NCBI RefSeq assembly: GCF_006494815.1
Contig: NZ_CP041091.1
Coordinates: forward strand, 4,354,501 to 4,418,500
Length of the DNA stretch: 64,000 nt
Reading direction: 5' to 3'
From: Nocardioides sambongensis
GTDB lineage: Bacteria > Actinomycetota > Actinomycetes > Propionibacteriales > Nocardioidaceae
This document shows positions 35,330 through 43,752 of this stretch, piece after piece. The position numbers and the translations under genes are program-made. How positions within the stretch are numbered: position 1 is the first letter of the stretch; each line of letters begins with the position of its first letter. The notes under the pieces were generated by a model. The model was not told the origin of the DNA and ran no database searches. It saw nothing but the letters and a program-made list of their open reading frames with translations.

Positions 35330-36503
35330 CCCGCAGGGGGCGGCGGTCGCCGTACCGACCCCCACCCTGGAGCTGGACGAGCTGTTGCTGATGGTCACCG
35401 AGATCGGAGGCTCGGACCTGCACCTGACCGCCGGGGCGCCGGCGACGATCCGGATCCGGGGCGCGATGACGCCGGTGCCGAACAGCCCGATCCTCACACC
35501 GGAGATGCTGCGCACCGGCCTCTACGCGATCATGACCGAGCGGCAGCGGCAACGCTTCGAGGAGAGCCGCGAGCTGGATCTGGCCTACGCGATCCCCGGT
35601 CACGCCCGGTTCCGGGTCAACGTCTTCTGGCAGCGGGAGAGCGTCGGCGCGGTGATGCGGCTGATCCCGTGGGAGATCCAGCCGCTCGCCGAGCTCGGCA
35701 TGCCGCCGGTGGTCGAGTCCTTCGCCCGGCTCAAGCGGGGTCTGGTGCTGGTCACCGGCCCGACCGGCTCCGGCAAGTCGACCACGCTGGCCGCCGTCGT
35801 CGACCTGGTCAACCGCACCCGTCGCGGCCACATCATGACCATCGAGGACCCGATCGAGTTCCTGCACTCGCACCGCGGCTGCCTGGTCAACCAGCGCGAG
35901 GTCGGCGCGGACACCCACGACTTCCGCAACGCGCTCAAGCACGTGCTGCGCCAGGACCCGGACGTGATCCTGGTCGGCGAGCTCCGCGACCTGGAGACCA
36001 TCTCGGTGGCGCTGACCGCGGCGGAGACCGGCCACCTGGTGCTGGCCACGCTGCACACCCAGTCCGCGCAGGACACGATCAGCCGGGTGGTCGACGTGTT
36101 CCCCGCCGACCAGCAGCAGCAGATCCGCACCCAGCTGGCCGCGACGCTGCAGGGCGTGGTCTGCCAGACCCTGGTGCCCACCGTCGACGGCAAGGGCCGG
36201 GTGCCCGCCGCCGAGATCATGGTCTGCAACCCCGGCATCCGGGCGATGATCCGCGACGACAAGCTCCCGCAGATCCCCGGCGCCCTGCAGTCGGGCGCCC
36301 GCGAGGGGATGCAGACCCTCGACGCCCACCTGGCCGCGCACGTGCGGGCCGGTGTGATCACCCGGGAGGTCGGCCTCGAGCACTGCGAGCACCGCGACGA
36401 CTTCCTCTCCCTCGTCGGCGCCGGCGGCAGCCTCCCGGCCGGCACCCAGTACGCCGGCAGCGCGGCCCGCGCCACCTCCACCCACACCCAGGGCTGGTCC
36501 TGA
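35316..36503 (+). CDS. pilT: PilT-like ATPase (second copy)
   Basis: A 395-aa ATPase starting at GTG 35316, 5 nt after GAGGAGG and inside the pilB 3' end. Walker A GPTGSGKSTT, LRQDPDVILVGELRD and ETGHLVLATLHTQSA are canonical; the last motif matches classical PilT better than the copy at 32345. It is in the pilB-pilC operon, so it is the better candidate for the core retraction motor. It ends with a Ser/Thr/Ala-rich tail. Confidence 0.9.
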   Translation: MSWADPQGAAVAVPTPTLELDELLLMVTEIGGSDLHLTAGAPATIRIRGAMTPVPNSPILTPEMLRTGLYAIMTERQRQRFEESRELDLAYAIPGHARFRVNVFWQRESVGAVMRLIPWEIQPLAELGMPPVVESFARLKRGLVLVTGPTGSGKSTTLAAVVDLVNRTRRGHIMTIEDPIEFLHSHRGCLVNQREVGADTHDFRNALKHVLRQDPDVILVGELRDLETISVALTAAETGHLVLATLHTQSAQDTISRVVDVFPADQQQQIRTQLAATLQGVVCQTLVPTVDGKGRVPAAEIMVCNPGIRAMIRDDKLPQIPGALQSGAREGMQTLDAHLAAHVRAGVITREVGLEHCEHRDDFLSLVGAGGSLPAGTQYAGSAARATSTHTQGWS

Positions 36504-36507
36504 TCTG

Positions 36508-37719
36508 ATGAGCATCCAGTACGCCTACAAGGTCCGCGACACCGCCGGCCGCTTCCGCGAGGGCAAGGTCAAGGCCGAGTCGGAGACCGCCGTCGCCGAG
36601 CAGTTGCTGGCGATGGGCTATGTCCCGCTCGAGGTGAAGCCGGCAGGTGTCGGCCTGAACCGCGACATCACCTTCGGCCGCAAGCGGGTCACCATGAAGG
36701 ACCTCGCGGTCTTCTCCCGCCAGCTGGCGACGATGGTGGACGCCGGCCTCACCCTGATGCGCGGTCTGACCATCCTGTCCGAGCAGGTGGAGAACCCCGA
36801 GCTGCGCCGGGCACTGACCGAGGTGAAGAAGTCGGTGGAGGGTGGTCAGAGCCTCTCCTCGGCCTTCGCCGAGGACAAGCGGAGCTTCCCGCCGTTCCTG
36901 GTCAGCATGACCAAGGCCGGCGAGGTCGGTGGCTTCCTCGACGTCGCGCTCAAGCAGGTCGCGGAGACCTTCGAGGCCGAGGTCAAGCTCCGCGCCAAGA
37001 TCAAGGCGGCGATGACCTACCCGGTCGTCGTCTTCTGCATGGCGATCGTGATGTGCATCGGCATGCTGCTCTTCATCGTCCCGGTCTTCGAGAACATGTT
37101 CGCCGACCTCGGTGGCGAGCTGCCGCTGCCGACCCGGATCCTGGTCGCGCTGTCGGGCTTCGTCCGGTTCGCGGGGCCGATCTTCGTCGTAGCGCTGATC
37201 GCGTTCTTCATCTGGTGGCGACGGCACGGCCAGGACGACCGGGTCCGGGAGTTCGTGGACCCGCTGAAGCTGAAGATGCCGGTCTTCGGCCCGCTCTTCA
37301 CCAAGATCGCGCTGACCCGGTTCTCCCGGAACCTCGGCACCCTGCTTTCCTCGGGCGTCCCGATCCTCGGAGCGCTCGACATCGTCTCGTCCACGACCGG
37401 GTCGAAGGTGATCGAGCACGCCGTGCACGACGTACGGCAGTCGGTGGCGACCGGTGACTCGATCTCGGCGCCGCTCGCGCAGCACGAGGTCTTCCCACCG
37501 ATGGTGGTCCAGATGATCGCCTCCGGTGAGGAGTCCGGTGCGGTGGACCAGATGCTCAAGCGGATCGCGCAGTGGTACGAGGAGGAGGTCGAGGCGACCA
37601 CCGAGGCGCTGACCGCGCTGATCGAGCCGTTGATGATCGCCTTCCTCGGCGTGATCGTCGGCGGCATGATCATCTGCCTCTACATGCCGATGTTCTCGAT
37701 CTTCGACCTGATCGAGTGA
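36508..37719 (+). CDS. pilC: Type IV pilus inner-membrane platform protein PilC
   Basis: A 403-aa member of the GspF family with two repeated domains. Landmarks are MKDLAVFSRQLATMVDAGLTLMRGL (first repeat), VRLRAKIKAAMTYPV-like text (VKLRAKIKAAMTYPVVVF) before the first long helix, and TRFSRNLGTLLSSGVPILGALDI (second repeat), ending in a C-terminal helix. It is the membrane base turned by PilB/PilT. The next gene starts at GTG 37716 overlapping its stop. Confidence 0.92.
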   Translation: MSIQYAYKVRDTAGRFREGKVKAESETAVAEQLLAMGYVPLEVKPAGVGLNRDITFGRKRVTMKDLAVFSRQLATMVDAGLTLMRGLTILSEQVENPELRRALTEVKKSVEGGQSLSSAFAEDKRSFPPFLVSMTKAGEVGGFLDVALKQVAETFEAEVKLRAKIKAAMTYPVVVFCMAIVMCIGMLLFIVPVFENMFADLGGELPLPTRILVALSGFVRFAGPIFVVALIAFFIWWRRHGQDDRVREFVDPLKLKMPVFGPLFTKIALTRFSRNLGTLLSSGVPILGALDIVSSTTGSKVIEHAVHDVRQSVATGDSISAPLAQHEVFPPMVVQMIASGEESGAVDQMLKRIAQWYEEEVEATTEALTALIEPLMIAFLGVIVGGMIICLYMPMFSIFDLIE

Positions 37720-39022
37720 GTGGTACGTCGGTGAACGCTGGACGGGACGCCGACCGGAACTGGTCGGCAGGTGGCGCACGTGACGAGGGATTCACGCTGA
37801 TCGAGGTGATCGTCGCCTTCGGCCTCTTCGTGGCGCTGGTGTCGGCGAGCATGGTGCTGCTCTCGACCACCCAGCGGACCGCCCGGGACAACACCTACCG
37901 CACGACGGCGTTGAACCTCGCTGCGCGAGAGCTCGCGATCACCTCGGACTCGTTCAACTCGCTGCTGCGTGGACCGGAGTCGATCGAGATCAACCAGGTG
38001 GTCAACGCGAACCCGCTCAGCGGCGGCACCGTCGGCCAGCCCCTCAAGGTCAACAACGTGTCCTACACGGTCAAGCGGGTCGCGCAGTGGGCGGCGGTCG
38101 GTTCGTCGGCGGCATCGACCTGCGACGACGGGACGGCGCAGGAGCTGGCCTACCTCCGGGTGCACGTCGAGGTGAGCTGGCCCGGTGCCGAGGACAGGCC
38201 GGCCGAGATGGACACCGTGCTGACGCCGTTGAAGGGCACCTACTCGGTGAACGACGGGCACATCGGTGTGAAGGTGATCGATCGGGACGGCCTGCCCGGG
38301 AGGGGCAGTCGGTCACGATCGCCGGGCCGTCCGGCACACGGACCGCGAAGACGGCTGAGGACGGATGCGTCCTCTTCGCCTTCGTCGCCCCCGGGAGCTA
38401 CACGGTGACCCTCGACACCGAGGGGTACGTCGATCTCGCCGGCGCGAAGCGCTCCACGCGGACCGTCACGGTCACCGCCGGACAGCTGTGGCGCGGCAGC
38501 GTGAGCTACGACAGTGCGGCGAGCGTCGCGGTCAGGTTCGTCACTGCCGACGGCTACGCACTCCCGACGTCCAACACCCTGCCGCTGATGTTCAGCTCCA
38601 GCGCCGGAAAGCTGGAGCGCACGGGTAGTGGCAACACCCGCACCATCACGGACCTGTGGCCCTACGCCTCGGGATACGAGGTGTGGGCCGGGCGCTGCCT
38701 GGACAACGATCCCGCGAACCTGGGGGAGGCGCGGCAGCCCGTCGTCGCCAGCACCCCCGGCTCCTTGAGCCAGATCGACGTGCCCCTGGCGCCGTTGACG
38801 GTGGTCCGGAGCGGGTCGACGTCGACAGTGACGGCGACCTCCAGACCGAGCATCGACAACCCGCAGAGCCCCTGCGCCGCGACGTCGGTGACCCTGGGCA
38901 CGCTCAACAAGGGTGAGCTCAAGACGAGCCTCCCGTACGGGCGATGGACCATCAAGATCGGTAGCCGTTCGGCAGACGTCACGCTCACCCAGGCAGCATC
39001 GCCCCAGGTGGTCAGCCCGTGA
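37716..39022 (+). CDS. Minor pilin, PilV-like, with a C-terminal Ig/collagen-binding-like domain (one-base frameshift as sequenced)
   Basis: The gene starts at GTG 37716 in the pilC stop. It has a class-III prepilin signal with the cleavage site after Gly25 (DEG then FTLIEVIVAF). As sequenced, the frame is lost near 38295-38300 in CTGCCCGGGAGG: before it reads HIGVKVIDRDGLP, after it EGQSVTIAGPSG in the -1 frame. One extra C or G restores a single protein of about 435 aa. The second half, with SGTRTAKTAEDGCVLFAFVA and GSYTVTLDTEGYVD, looks like a carboxypeptidase-regulatory/prealbumin-like beta domain, possibly displayed at the pilus tip. The frame loss is probably sequencing error. Confidence 0.75.
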
Positions 39023-39756
39023 GCGCGCCGACCCGGCGAGCGGCCGGACGCGGGCCGGTCGATGCCGGGATGACGCTCGTCGAGGTGCTCGTCGCCATAT
39101 CGCTCAGCACGCTCCTGGTCATCGCGCTCGGGTCCTTCGCCGTGGTCACGCTTCGGACGATGGACTCCGCCGAAGCGCGGATGGACAACATCAACACCGG
39201 GCAGACCGGGATGGCCGCGGTGACCAAGGTGCTCCGTACGGCGGTGCGACCCGACCAGCTCAACGACAACGGCTGCACCGCGTGCGAGGACACCGCGATC
39301 GTCACCGCGAGCGGCACCCAGGTCCGGTTCTACGCGAACATGAACAACACCGGCGGCGGGCCGAGCCTGGTGAGCCTGGAGACGATCGCGGACCCGAACC
39401 ACGCCGGCACCAGCCTGCTGCGGCAGACGATCGTCCCGCCGACCATCGCCTCCAACGGCTCGTACAGCTTCTGCTCCGTCGGGGCGAACGGGTGCAGCTA
39501 CGTCCGACGGATCGTCGCTCGTGGGCTTCCGCGGCTGACCACCAATCCGACGATCTTCGGCTACTACGGCTTCGACGGCGTCGCGCTGAGAACCGGGACG
39601 TTGCCGGCCGACGACCTGATCAAGGTCGCCAGCATCGACGTCACGTTGACCGTCCAGCTCCGCCCGGGTCAGACGCGGACGCCAGCCCAGACGCTGGTCC
39701 AGCGAGTCTCCCTGCCCAACGCCGATGCCAGCGTCCTGAACGAGCAGGAGGACTAG
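39019..39756 (+). CDS. Minor pilin, PilW-like
   Basis: A 245-aa prepilin-like protein started at GTG 39019 overlapping the previous stop. A prepilin peptidase site after Gly17 (VDAG then MTLVEVLVAISLST) has the conserved Glu5. The mature part has two Cys pairs (GCTACED and FCSVGANGC) that may form disulfides. Order and coupling with the preceding gene fit a minor pilin set that primes assembly. Confidence 0.8.
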   Translation: MSAPTRRAAGRGPVDAGMTLVEVLVAISLSTLLVIALGSFAVVTLRTMDSAEARMDNINTGQTGMAAVTKVLRTAVRPDQLNDNGCTACEDTAIVTASGTQVRFYANMNNTGGGPSLVSLETIADPNHAGTSLLRQTIVPPTIASNGSYSFCSVGANGCSYVRRIVARGLPRLTTNPTIFGYYGFDGVALRTGTLPADDLIKVASIDVTLTVQLRPGQTRTPAQTLVQRVSLPNADASVLNEQED

Positions 39757-39758
39757 GG

Positions 39759-41468
39759 ATGAGCCCTGAACGCACGCGCACGGCGAAGGACGAGGGGTAT
39801 GCGTTGCTGGTCGTGCTCGCGACCGTGACGATCCTGATCGGACTGCTCACCGTCGTGCTCACCTACTCGACGCGCACGATCAAGACGGTGCGCGACGCCT
39901 CCGACTGGAACCAGGCACTGCTCGCCGCCGACGCCGGCGTCGCCGACTACCTCGCCCGGCTCAACGCCGACGAGAGCTACTGGCGCGCGATCGACTGCAC
40001 GAACACCGCGCTCAAGGGACCGATCGGCACCTGCGGCTGGGGGGCGACGACCAAGCCCGGCTGGGCGAACGTGCCCGGAGGCGGCGGCGCTCAGTTCCAC
40101 TACGAGGTCAACACCACCTCCACGCCGTCGACGGGCACCGTCGTCCTCACCTCGACCGGGAAGATGCGGGAGGAGACCCGCACCATCGAGGTCCGGATGC
40201 GTCGTGGTGGCTTCGGCGAGTTCCTCTACTACACCGTCTACGAGACCGTCGATCCGGAGAACGAGGCGGTCTACGGGTACCAGAACCAGACCGCCATCAA
40301 CCGCTGCACGAAGTACGCGTACGACGGACGAGACACCAACTACTGCAGTGACATCAACTTCGTGAGTGGCGACGTGATCGACGGTCCGCTGCACACCAAC
40401 GACTCGATGCTGATGTACGGATCCCCCCGGTTCAACGGCACGACCACCACGTCGAAGCCGGACTGCGACAAGCTGCGGCCCACCACCTGCTACCGGAGGA
40501 ACGGCAGCCCGAGTCCGAACTTCGTCCGCGGCATCGCCTACCGCGACGAGATCCAGCTGCCCGAGAGCATCGGCGACCTGAAGCCCTATGCAGATCCCAC
40601 GCAGCCCGGCACCGGGTGCCTCTACACCGGACCGACCCGGATCGTGATCAAGGAGGGCTCGGGCTCCAACCCGTCCACGATGAAGGTCTGGAGCCCGTGG
40701 ACGAAGACCAGCAAGACCGGGTGCGGGACGGTGCCGCTGGACGGCACCAAGGACATCACGATCCCGAACAACAACCTGGTCTACGTCCGCGACGTCCCCT
40801 CGGGCTACGGGAACCCCTATGCGGGAGCGTCCAAGAACCCGGGGACCGGGGCCTGCCCCGAGAAGTGGATCGGCAACAACTATCCGCTCGCAGGCACGAC
40901 TACGTCCGGCGACTACAACCAGACGTTGGACGAGGCCAAGTGCACCTACGGGACGGTCTATCTCGAGGGGAAGCTCCGCGGCCGGCTCACCGTCGCCGCG
41001 GAGAACAACATCGTGATCACCGATGACCTCACCTACAGCGGTGGCCGCACCGGCACCGACGCGCTCGGGCTGATCGCCAACGAGTCGGTGAAGATCTACC
41101 ACCCCGTCCGCTGCACCAACTATTCGAGCTACCAGCGCGAGTGCAACGGCGGTAGCAACCTCTCCCGGCCCAACAGCGCCGGCGTGTTCGAGGATCCCGT
41201 GGTCAATGCCGCGATCCTGACGTTGCAGCACAGTTTCACCGTGCAGCAGTATCAGTTCGGCAGTCGCTTGGGCGACCTCAACCTGTTCGGCACCATCGCG
41301 CAGAAGTTCCGCGGACCGGTCGGCACCACCGGCAGCTCCGGCTATCTGAAGCAGTACGTCTATGACACGCGGATGCGGTACGCGCCGCCGCCGTACTTCC
41401 TCGATCCGGTGCGGAGTGCGTGGGGCGTGAAGACCTACGGGGAACTGACGCCGCGCTACCGCGACTGA
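39759..41468 (+). CDS. Large PilX-like minor pilin or pilus-associated surface protein
   Basis: A 569-aa protein. ATG 39759 follows GGAGGACTAGGG. The N-terminus DEGYALLVVLATVTILIGLL is a pilin-type hydrophobic helix with a possible cleavage after Gly13, but it lacks Glu5, as in PilX. The rest is a large, Cys-containing, Asn/Thr/Tyr-rich exported domain with a repeated beta-strand look (GDVIDGPLHTNDSMLMYGS, VYLEGKLRGRLTVAAENNIVIT), resembling the right-handed beta domains seen in pilus-linked surface proteins. It could be a tip adhesin; that is inference. Confidence 0.75.
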   Translation: MSPERTRTAKDEGYALLVVLATVTILIGLLTVVLTYSTRTIKTVRDASDWNQALLAADAGVADYLARLNADESYWRAIDCTNTALKGPIGTCGWGATTKPGWANVPGGGGAQFHYEVNTTSTPSTGTVVLTSTGKMREETRTIEVRMRRGGFGEFLYYTVYETVDPENEAVYGYQNQTAINRCTKYAYDGRDTNYCSDINFVSGDVIDGPLHTNDSMLMYGSPRFNGTTTTSKPDCDKLRPTTCYRRNGSPSPNFVRGIAYRDEIQLPESIGDLKPYADPTQPGTGCLYTGPTRIVIKEGSGSNPSTMKVWSPWTKTSKTGCGTVPLDGTKDITIPNNNLVYVRDVPSGYGNPYAGASKNPGTGACPEKWIGNNYPLAGTTTSGDYNQTLDEAKCTYGTVYLEGKLRGRLTVAAENNIVITDDLTYSGGRTGTDALGLIANESVKIYHPVRCTNYSSYQRECNGGSNLSRPNSAGVFEDPVVNAAILTLQHSFTVQQYQFGSRLGDLNLFGTIAQKFRGPVGTTGSSGYLKQYVYDTRMRYAPPPYFLDPVRSAWGVKTYGELTPRYRD

Positions 41469-41765
41469 GTCATCTGCAGTGGACGCAGGATCGGCCCGAG
41501 GCCGGTCCTGCGTCGGTCGGTCCTGCCCTCGCTCAGCGGCATTCGAGGCCCCGGTGGGCGGGACATTGGCCCAGGTCGTCCCGGGCCTTCGGCACTGATG
41601 TTCCCGGCGTTCGCACCGAGTTGGGCAGCGGTCGAAAAACTCTGAGCTTTGCCCTCAAGTCCGCGCCGACCTGCGCCGATGCATCAACCGGGCACAGCGT
41701 CGGACCACCTCGTCTGAGCGACACGGTGTCCGACAGCACTGGACACATTCACCTAGGAGACACAC
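41469..41765 (+). other. 297-bp leader/promoter region of the major pilin genes
   Basis: No gene was seen. It holds a sigma-28-like promoter at 41654-41682 and an 83-nt untranslated leader ending in TAGGAGACACAC before GTG 41766. Short inverted repeats follow the previous stop (CGGCCCGAGGCCG at 41492-41504), perhaps a weak terminator. No riboswitch consensus was recognised. Confidence 0.6.
41654..41682 (+). promoter_or_regulatory. Sigma-28/WhiG-like promoter of the pilin genes
   Basis: The sequence is CTCAAGTCC-N12-GCCGATGC (TCAA-N16-GCCGATGC). The spacer is one base longer than at the other three pilus promoters, but the two elements are as close to consensus. Confidence 0.5.
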
Positions 41766-42236
41766 GTGTTGGCAACGCTCAAGCGCATCACCGCCCGTCG
41801 TGAGGACGGCACCGACAAGGACCAGGGCTTCACCCTGATCGAGCTTCTCGTCGTGATCGTCATCGTCGGCATCCTCGCCGCGATCGCGATCCCGGTCTTC
41901 CTGAACCAGCGGCAGAAGGCCGTCGACTCCGGCCTCAAGTCGGACCTGAAGGCCGCAGCGACGACGGTGGAGACGTGGATCGTGGACAACCCGTCGACAA
42001 CCATCACCGCCGACACGGCGGGAGCGACGGGCACTGGAATCCTGGACGACTTCAAGCCGACCAGCGGCAACACGGTGATCCTCAAGCCCGCGACCGGCGG
42101 CGGATACACGATCTGCGCCTTCAACCCGAAGGCATCCGAAGCCACCGCCGCCGATGCGAACAAGAACATGTACTACGACTCGGCCAACGGCGGTCTCCAG
42201 TCGACGTTGAACACCGCTGGCTGCTCGGCCAGTTGA
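41766..42236 (+). CDS. pilA: Major type IV pilin PilA (first of two)
   Basis: A 156-aa prepilin starting at GTG 41766 after TAGGAG. A 21-residue leader ends in DKDQG; cleavage before Phe22 leaves FTLIELLVVIVIVGILAAIA, a textbook type IVa N-terminus with Glu5. The short C-terminal domain has one Cys pair (YTICAF and AGCSAS) for the D-loop disulfide. The gene is strongly similar in its 5' third to the next gene, then diverges completely. Confidence 0.93.
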   Translation: MLATLKRITARREDGTDKDQGFTLIELLVVIVIVGILAAIAIPVFLNQRQKAVDSGLKSDLKAAATTVETWIVDNPSTTITADTAGATGTGILDDFKPTSGNTVILKPATGGGYTICAFNPKASEATAADANKNMYYDSANGGLQSTLNTAGCSAS

Positions 42237-42268
42237 GCTCGCTCGCTACAGATCTGAAGGGGAACGAC

Positions 42269-42718
42269 ATGAGCCACCAGACTGAGAGCACCACCGCCGA
42301 GAAGGATCAGGGCTTCACCCTGATCGAGCTTCTCGTCGTGATCGTCATCGTCGGCATCCTGGCCGCGATCGCGATCCCGGTCTTCCTGAACCAGCGGGAG
42401 AAGGCGGTCGACGCCGGCGTCGAGTCCGACGTCAAGCAGTTGGCCACCATCGAGGAGACCATCTACACGGACAAGCAGGCGTACAGCACCGCGACCGCCG
42501 ACATCGAGGCCGAGGGCTTCGAGGCATCCGACGGCAACGTGATCCTGATCGCCACCAGCAGCACCGGTTTCTGCATCAAGGGTTCGAACCCGAACGGCAG
42601 CAAGGACGGAACCGCCAGCGCGTTCTGGTACGACTCGGAAGGCGGCGGTCTGTCGTCCGGCGCCACGAAGCCGACCGGGGGCGCATGCGGTTCGCTGACT
42701 CCCGCGGCCTTCAGCTGA
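42269..42718 (+). CDS. pilA: Second major type IV pilin
   Basis: A 149-aa prepilin with ATG 42269 after GAAGGGGAACGAC. The leader is 15 residues ending in EKDQG, then FTLIELLVVIVIVGILAAIA as in the first pilin. The variable domain differs (IYTDKQAYSTATADIE, a Cys pair in GFCIKGSN and GACGSL). It lies 32 bp after the first pilin gene and is probably co-transcribed. From 42304 on, roughly 115 bp of the helix-coding DNA differ from the first gene at only about five positions. Confidence 0.92.
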   Translation: MSHQTESTTAEKDQGFTLIELLVVIVIVGILAAIAIPVFLNQREKAVDAGVESDVKQLATIEETIYTDKQAYSTATADIEAEGFEASDGNVILIATSSTGFCIKGSNPNGSKDGTASAFWYDSEGGGLSSGATKPTGGACGSLTPAAFS

Positions 42719-42883
42719 CGGCGGATGACCGTGAGGTGATCACCAGTGGCGCGTCGCCCTCGGGCGGCGCGCCACTGCGCGTTTCAAGATTCTTCACCCG
42801 AACCGCTCACGAACCGCTCAACCCCTGCCGATGAGAGCAACGACAGGTCCACCAACGAGCACGTCCCGAGGAGCTGGCAAGTC

Positions 42884-43644
42884 ATGACCGATGTGATCTG
42901 GGAGCAGCGGGAGTACGTCGACGGCCTCCGCGACCCCCTCACCGGCGGCCAGGCCGAGCTGGTCGAGAACCTCGCCGCGGTGACCCGCGTCCTGCTGGGC
43001 CTGCCGACCGCCAAGGGCACCCGCGCCCGCGTGGTCGAGGAGCCGACGCCCGTCCGTCCCGCGGCGTACTCCTTCGACGAGCTCGACCCGCTGCCGGCCG
43101 TCCACCTGGATGCCGAGCCGGTGACGCTGGGCCTGGTCCCGGACGCCGACCCGTTCGCCGTCACGGCCGAGCTCGGGTTCGATCTGCCGGCGGACTCGAC
43201 CGTCGACCCGACGACCGACCTGACCATCGACCTGGCGAGCGACCTGGCGCCGATCCCGACGATCCGGCCCGTCGCGACCGAGCCCCAGTCGTGGGGCCAG
43301 ATCAGTGGTGCCGATGAGGACGACCTGCCGCCGCTGCCGGTGACCGCCGAGGACTGGGCCGCGCTGTCGGCGCCGCCCGCGCGGACGACGTACCGGAGGA
43401 GTCCGAGCCGACGGCGACCGCGGCGACCTCGTGGTCCACCTGGCAGCCGCCGACCGAGGTGGCCCCGCTCGCCGAGGTGCCGCCGCTGGTCGAGGTGGCC
43501 CCGCTGGTGGAGGTGGCGCCGCTGGTCGAGGTGGCGCCGCTCATCCCCGAGCCGGAGCCGATGGTCGCCGAGCCGGAGCCGCCGCAGCTCGACGTACGCA
43601 GCGCGGCCGCGGTCCTCGACGAACTCCGCTTCCTCGACGACTGA
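42884..43644 (+). CDS. Unknown acidic repeat protein next to the pilins (one-base frameshift as sequenced)
   Basis: I do not recognise a family. ATG 42884 follows CGAGGAGCTGG. The first part (MTDVIWEQREYVDGLRDPLT) is followed by long acidic, Pro/Asp-rich text. Near 43376-43381 the frame is lost: before it reads AEDWAALSAPP, after it DDVPEESEPTATAA in the -1 frame, so one added base (CCC to CCCC) joins them into about 253 aa. The end has a VEVAPL repeat from near-identical 18-bp DNA units, and closes AVLDELRFLDD. No signal peptide or membrane helix was seen; function unknown. Confidence 0.6.
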
Positions 43645-43657
43645 CGCGAGGTCTCCC

Positions 43658-43740
43658 GCGCCCCATTCCGAATGGTCGGGAATTCCCCGAAAACACGACC
43701 AATCCGAATGGGGCGCGCCGAAACCCGAATGGGGCGCGCC
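43658..43740. repeat. Palindromic intergenic repeat (GCGCCCCATTCGGAT family), copy 3 with an extra half-unit
   Basis: Left arm GCGCCCCATTCCGAATGGTCG and right arm CGACCAATCCGAATGGGGCGC enclose the loop. The left arm shows a local change (TTCCGAAT for TTCGGATT) that weakens the stem. A second, truncated right arm, CCCGAATGGGGCGCGCC, follows at once. It lies between the convergent gene at 42884-43644 and the DMT permease. Confidence 0.8.
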
Positions 43741-43752
43741 GCAACCCGCACC

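Noticed and set aside
38295..38300. Programmed ribosomal frameshifting in the pilV-like gene
   Set aside because: No slippery heptamer with a following pseudoknot was evident, and the same kind of break recurs in seven other places, mainly in homopolymers, so error is the simpler reading.
41469..41765. Cyclic-di-GMP riboswitch in front of the pilin genes
   Set aside because: A GGGCACAGCG stretch recalls the motif, but the conserved GCAAAGC-type receptor and tetraloop parts were not found.
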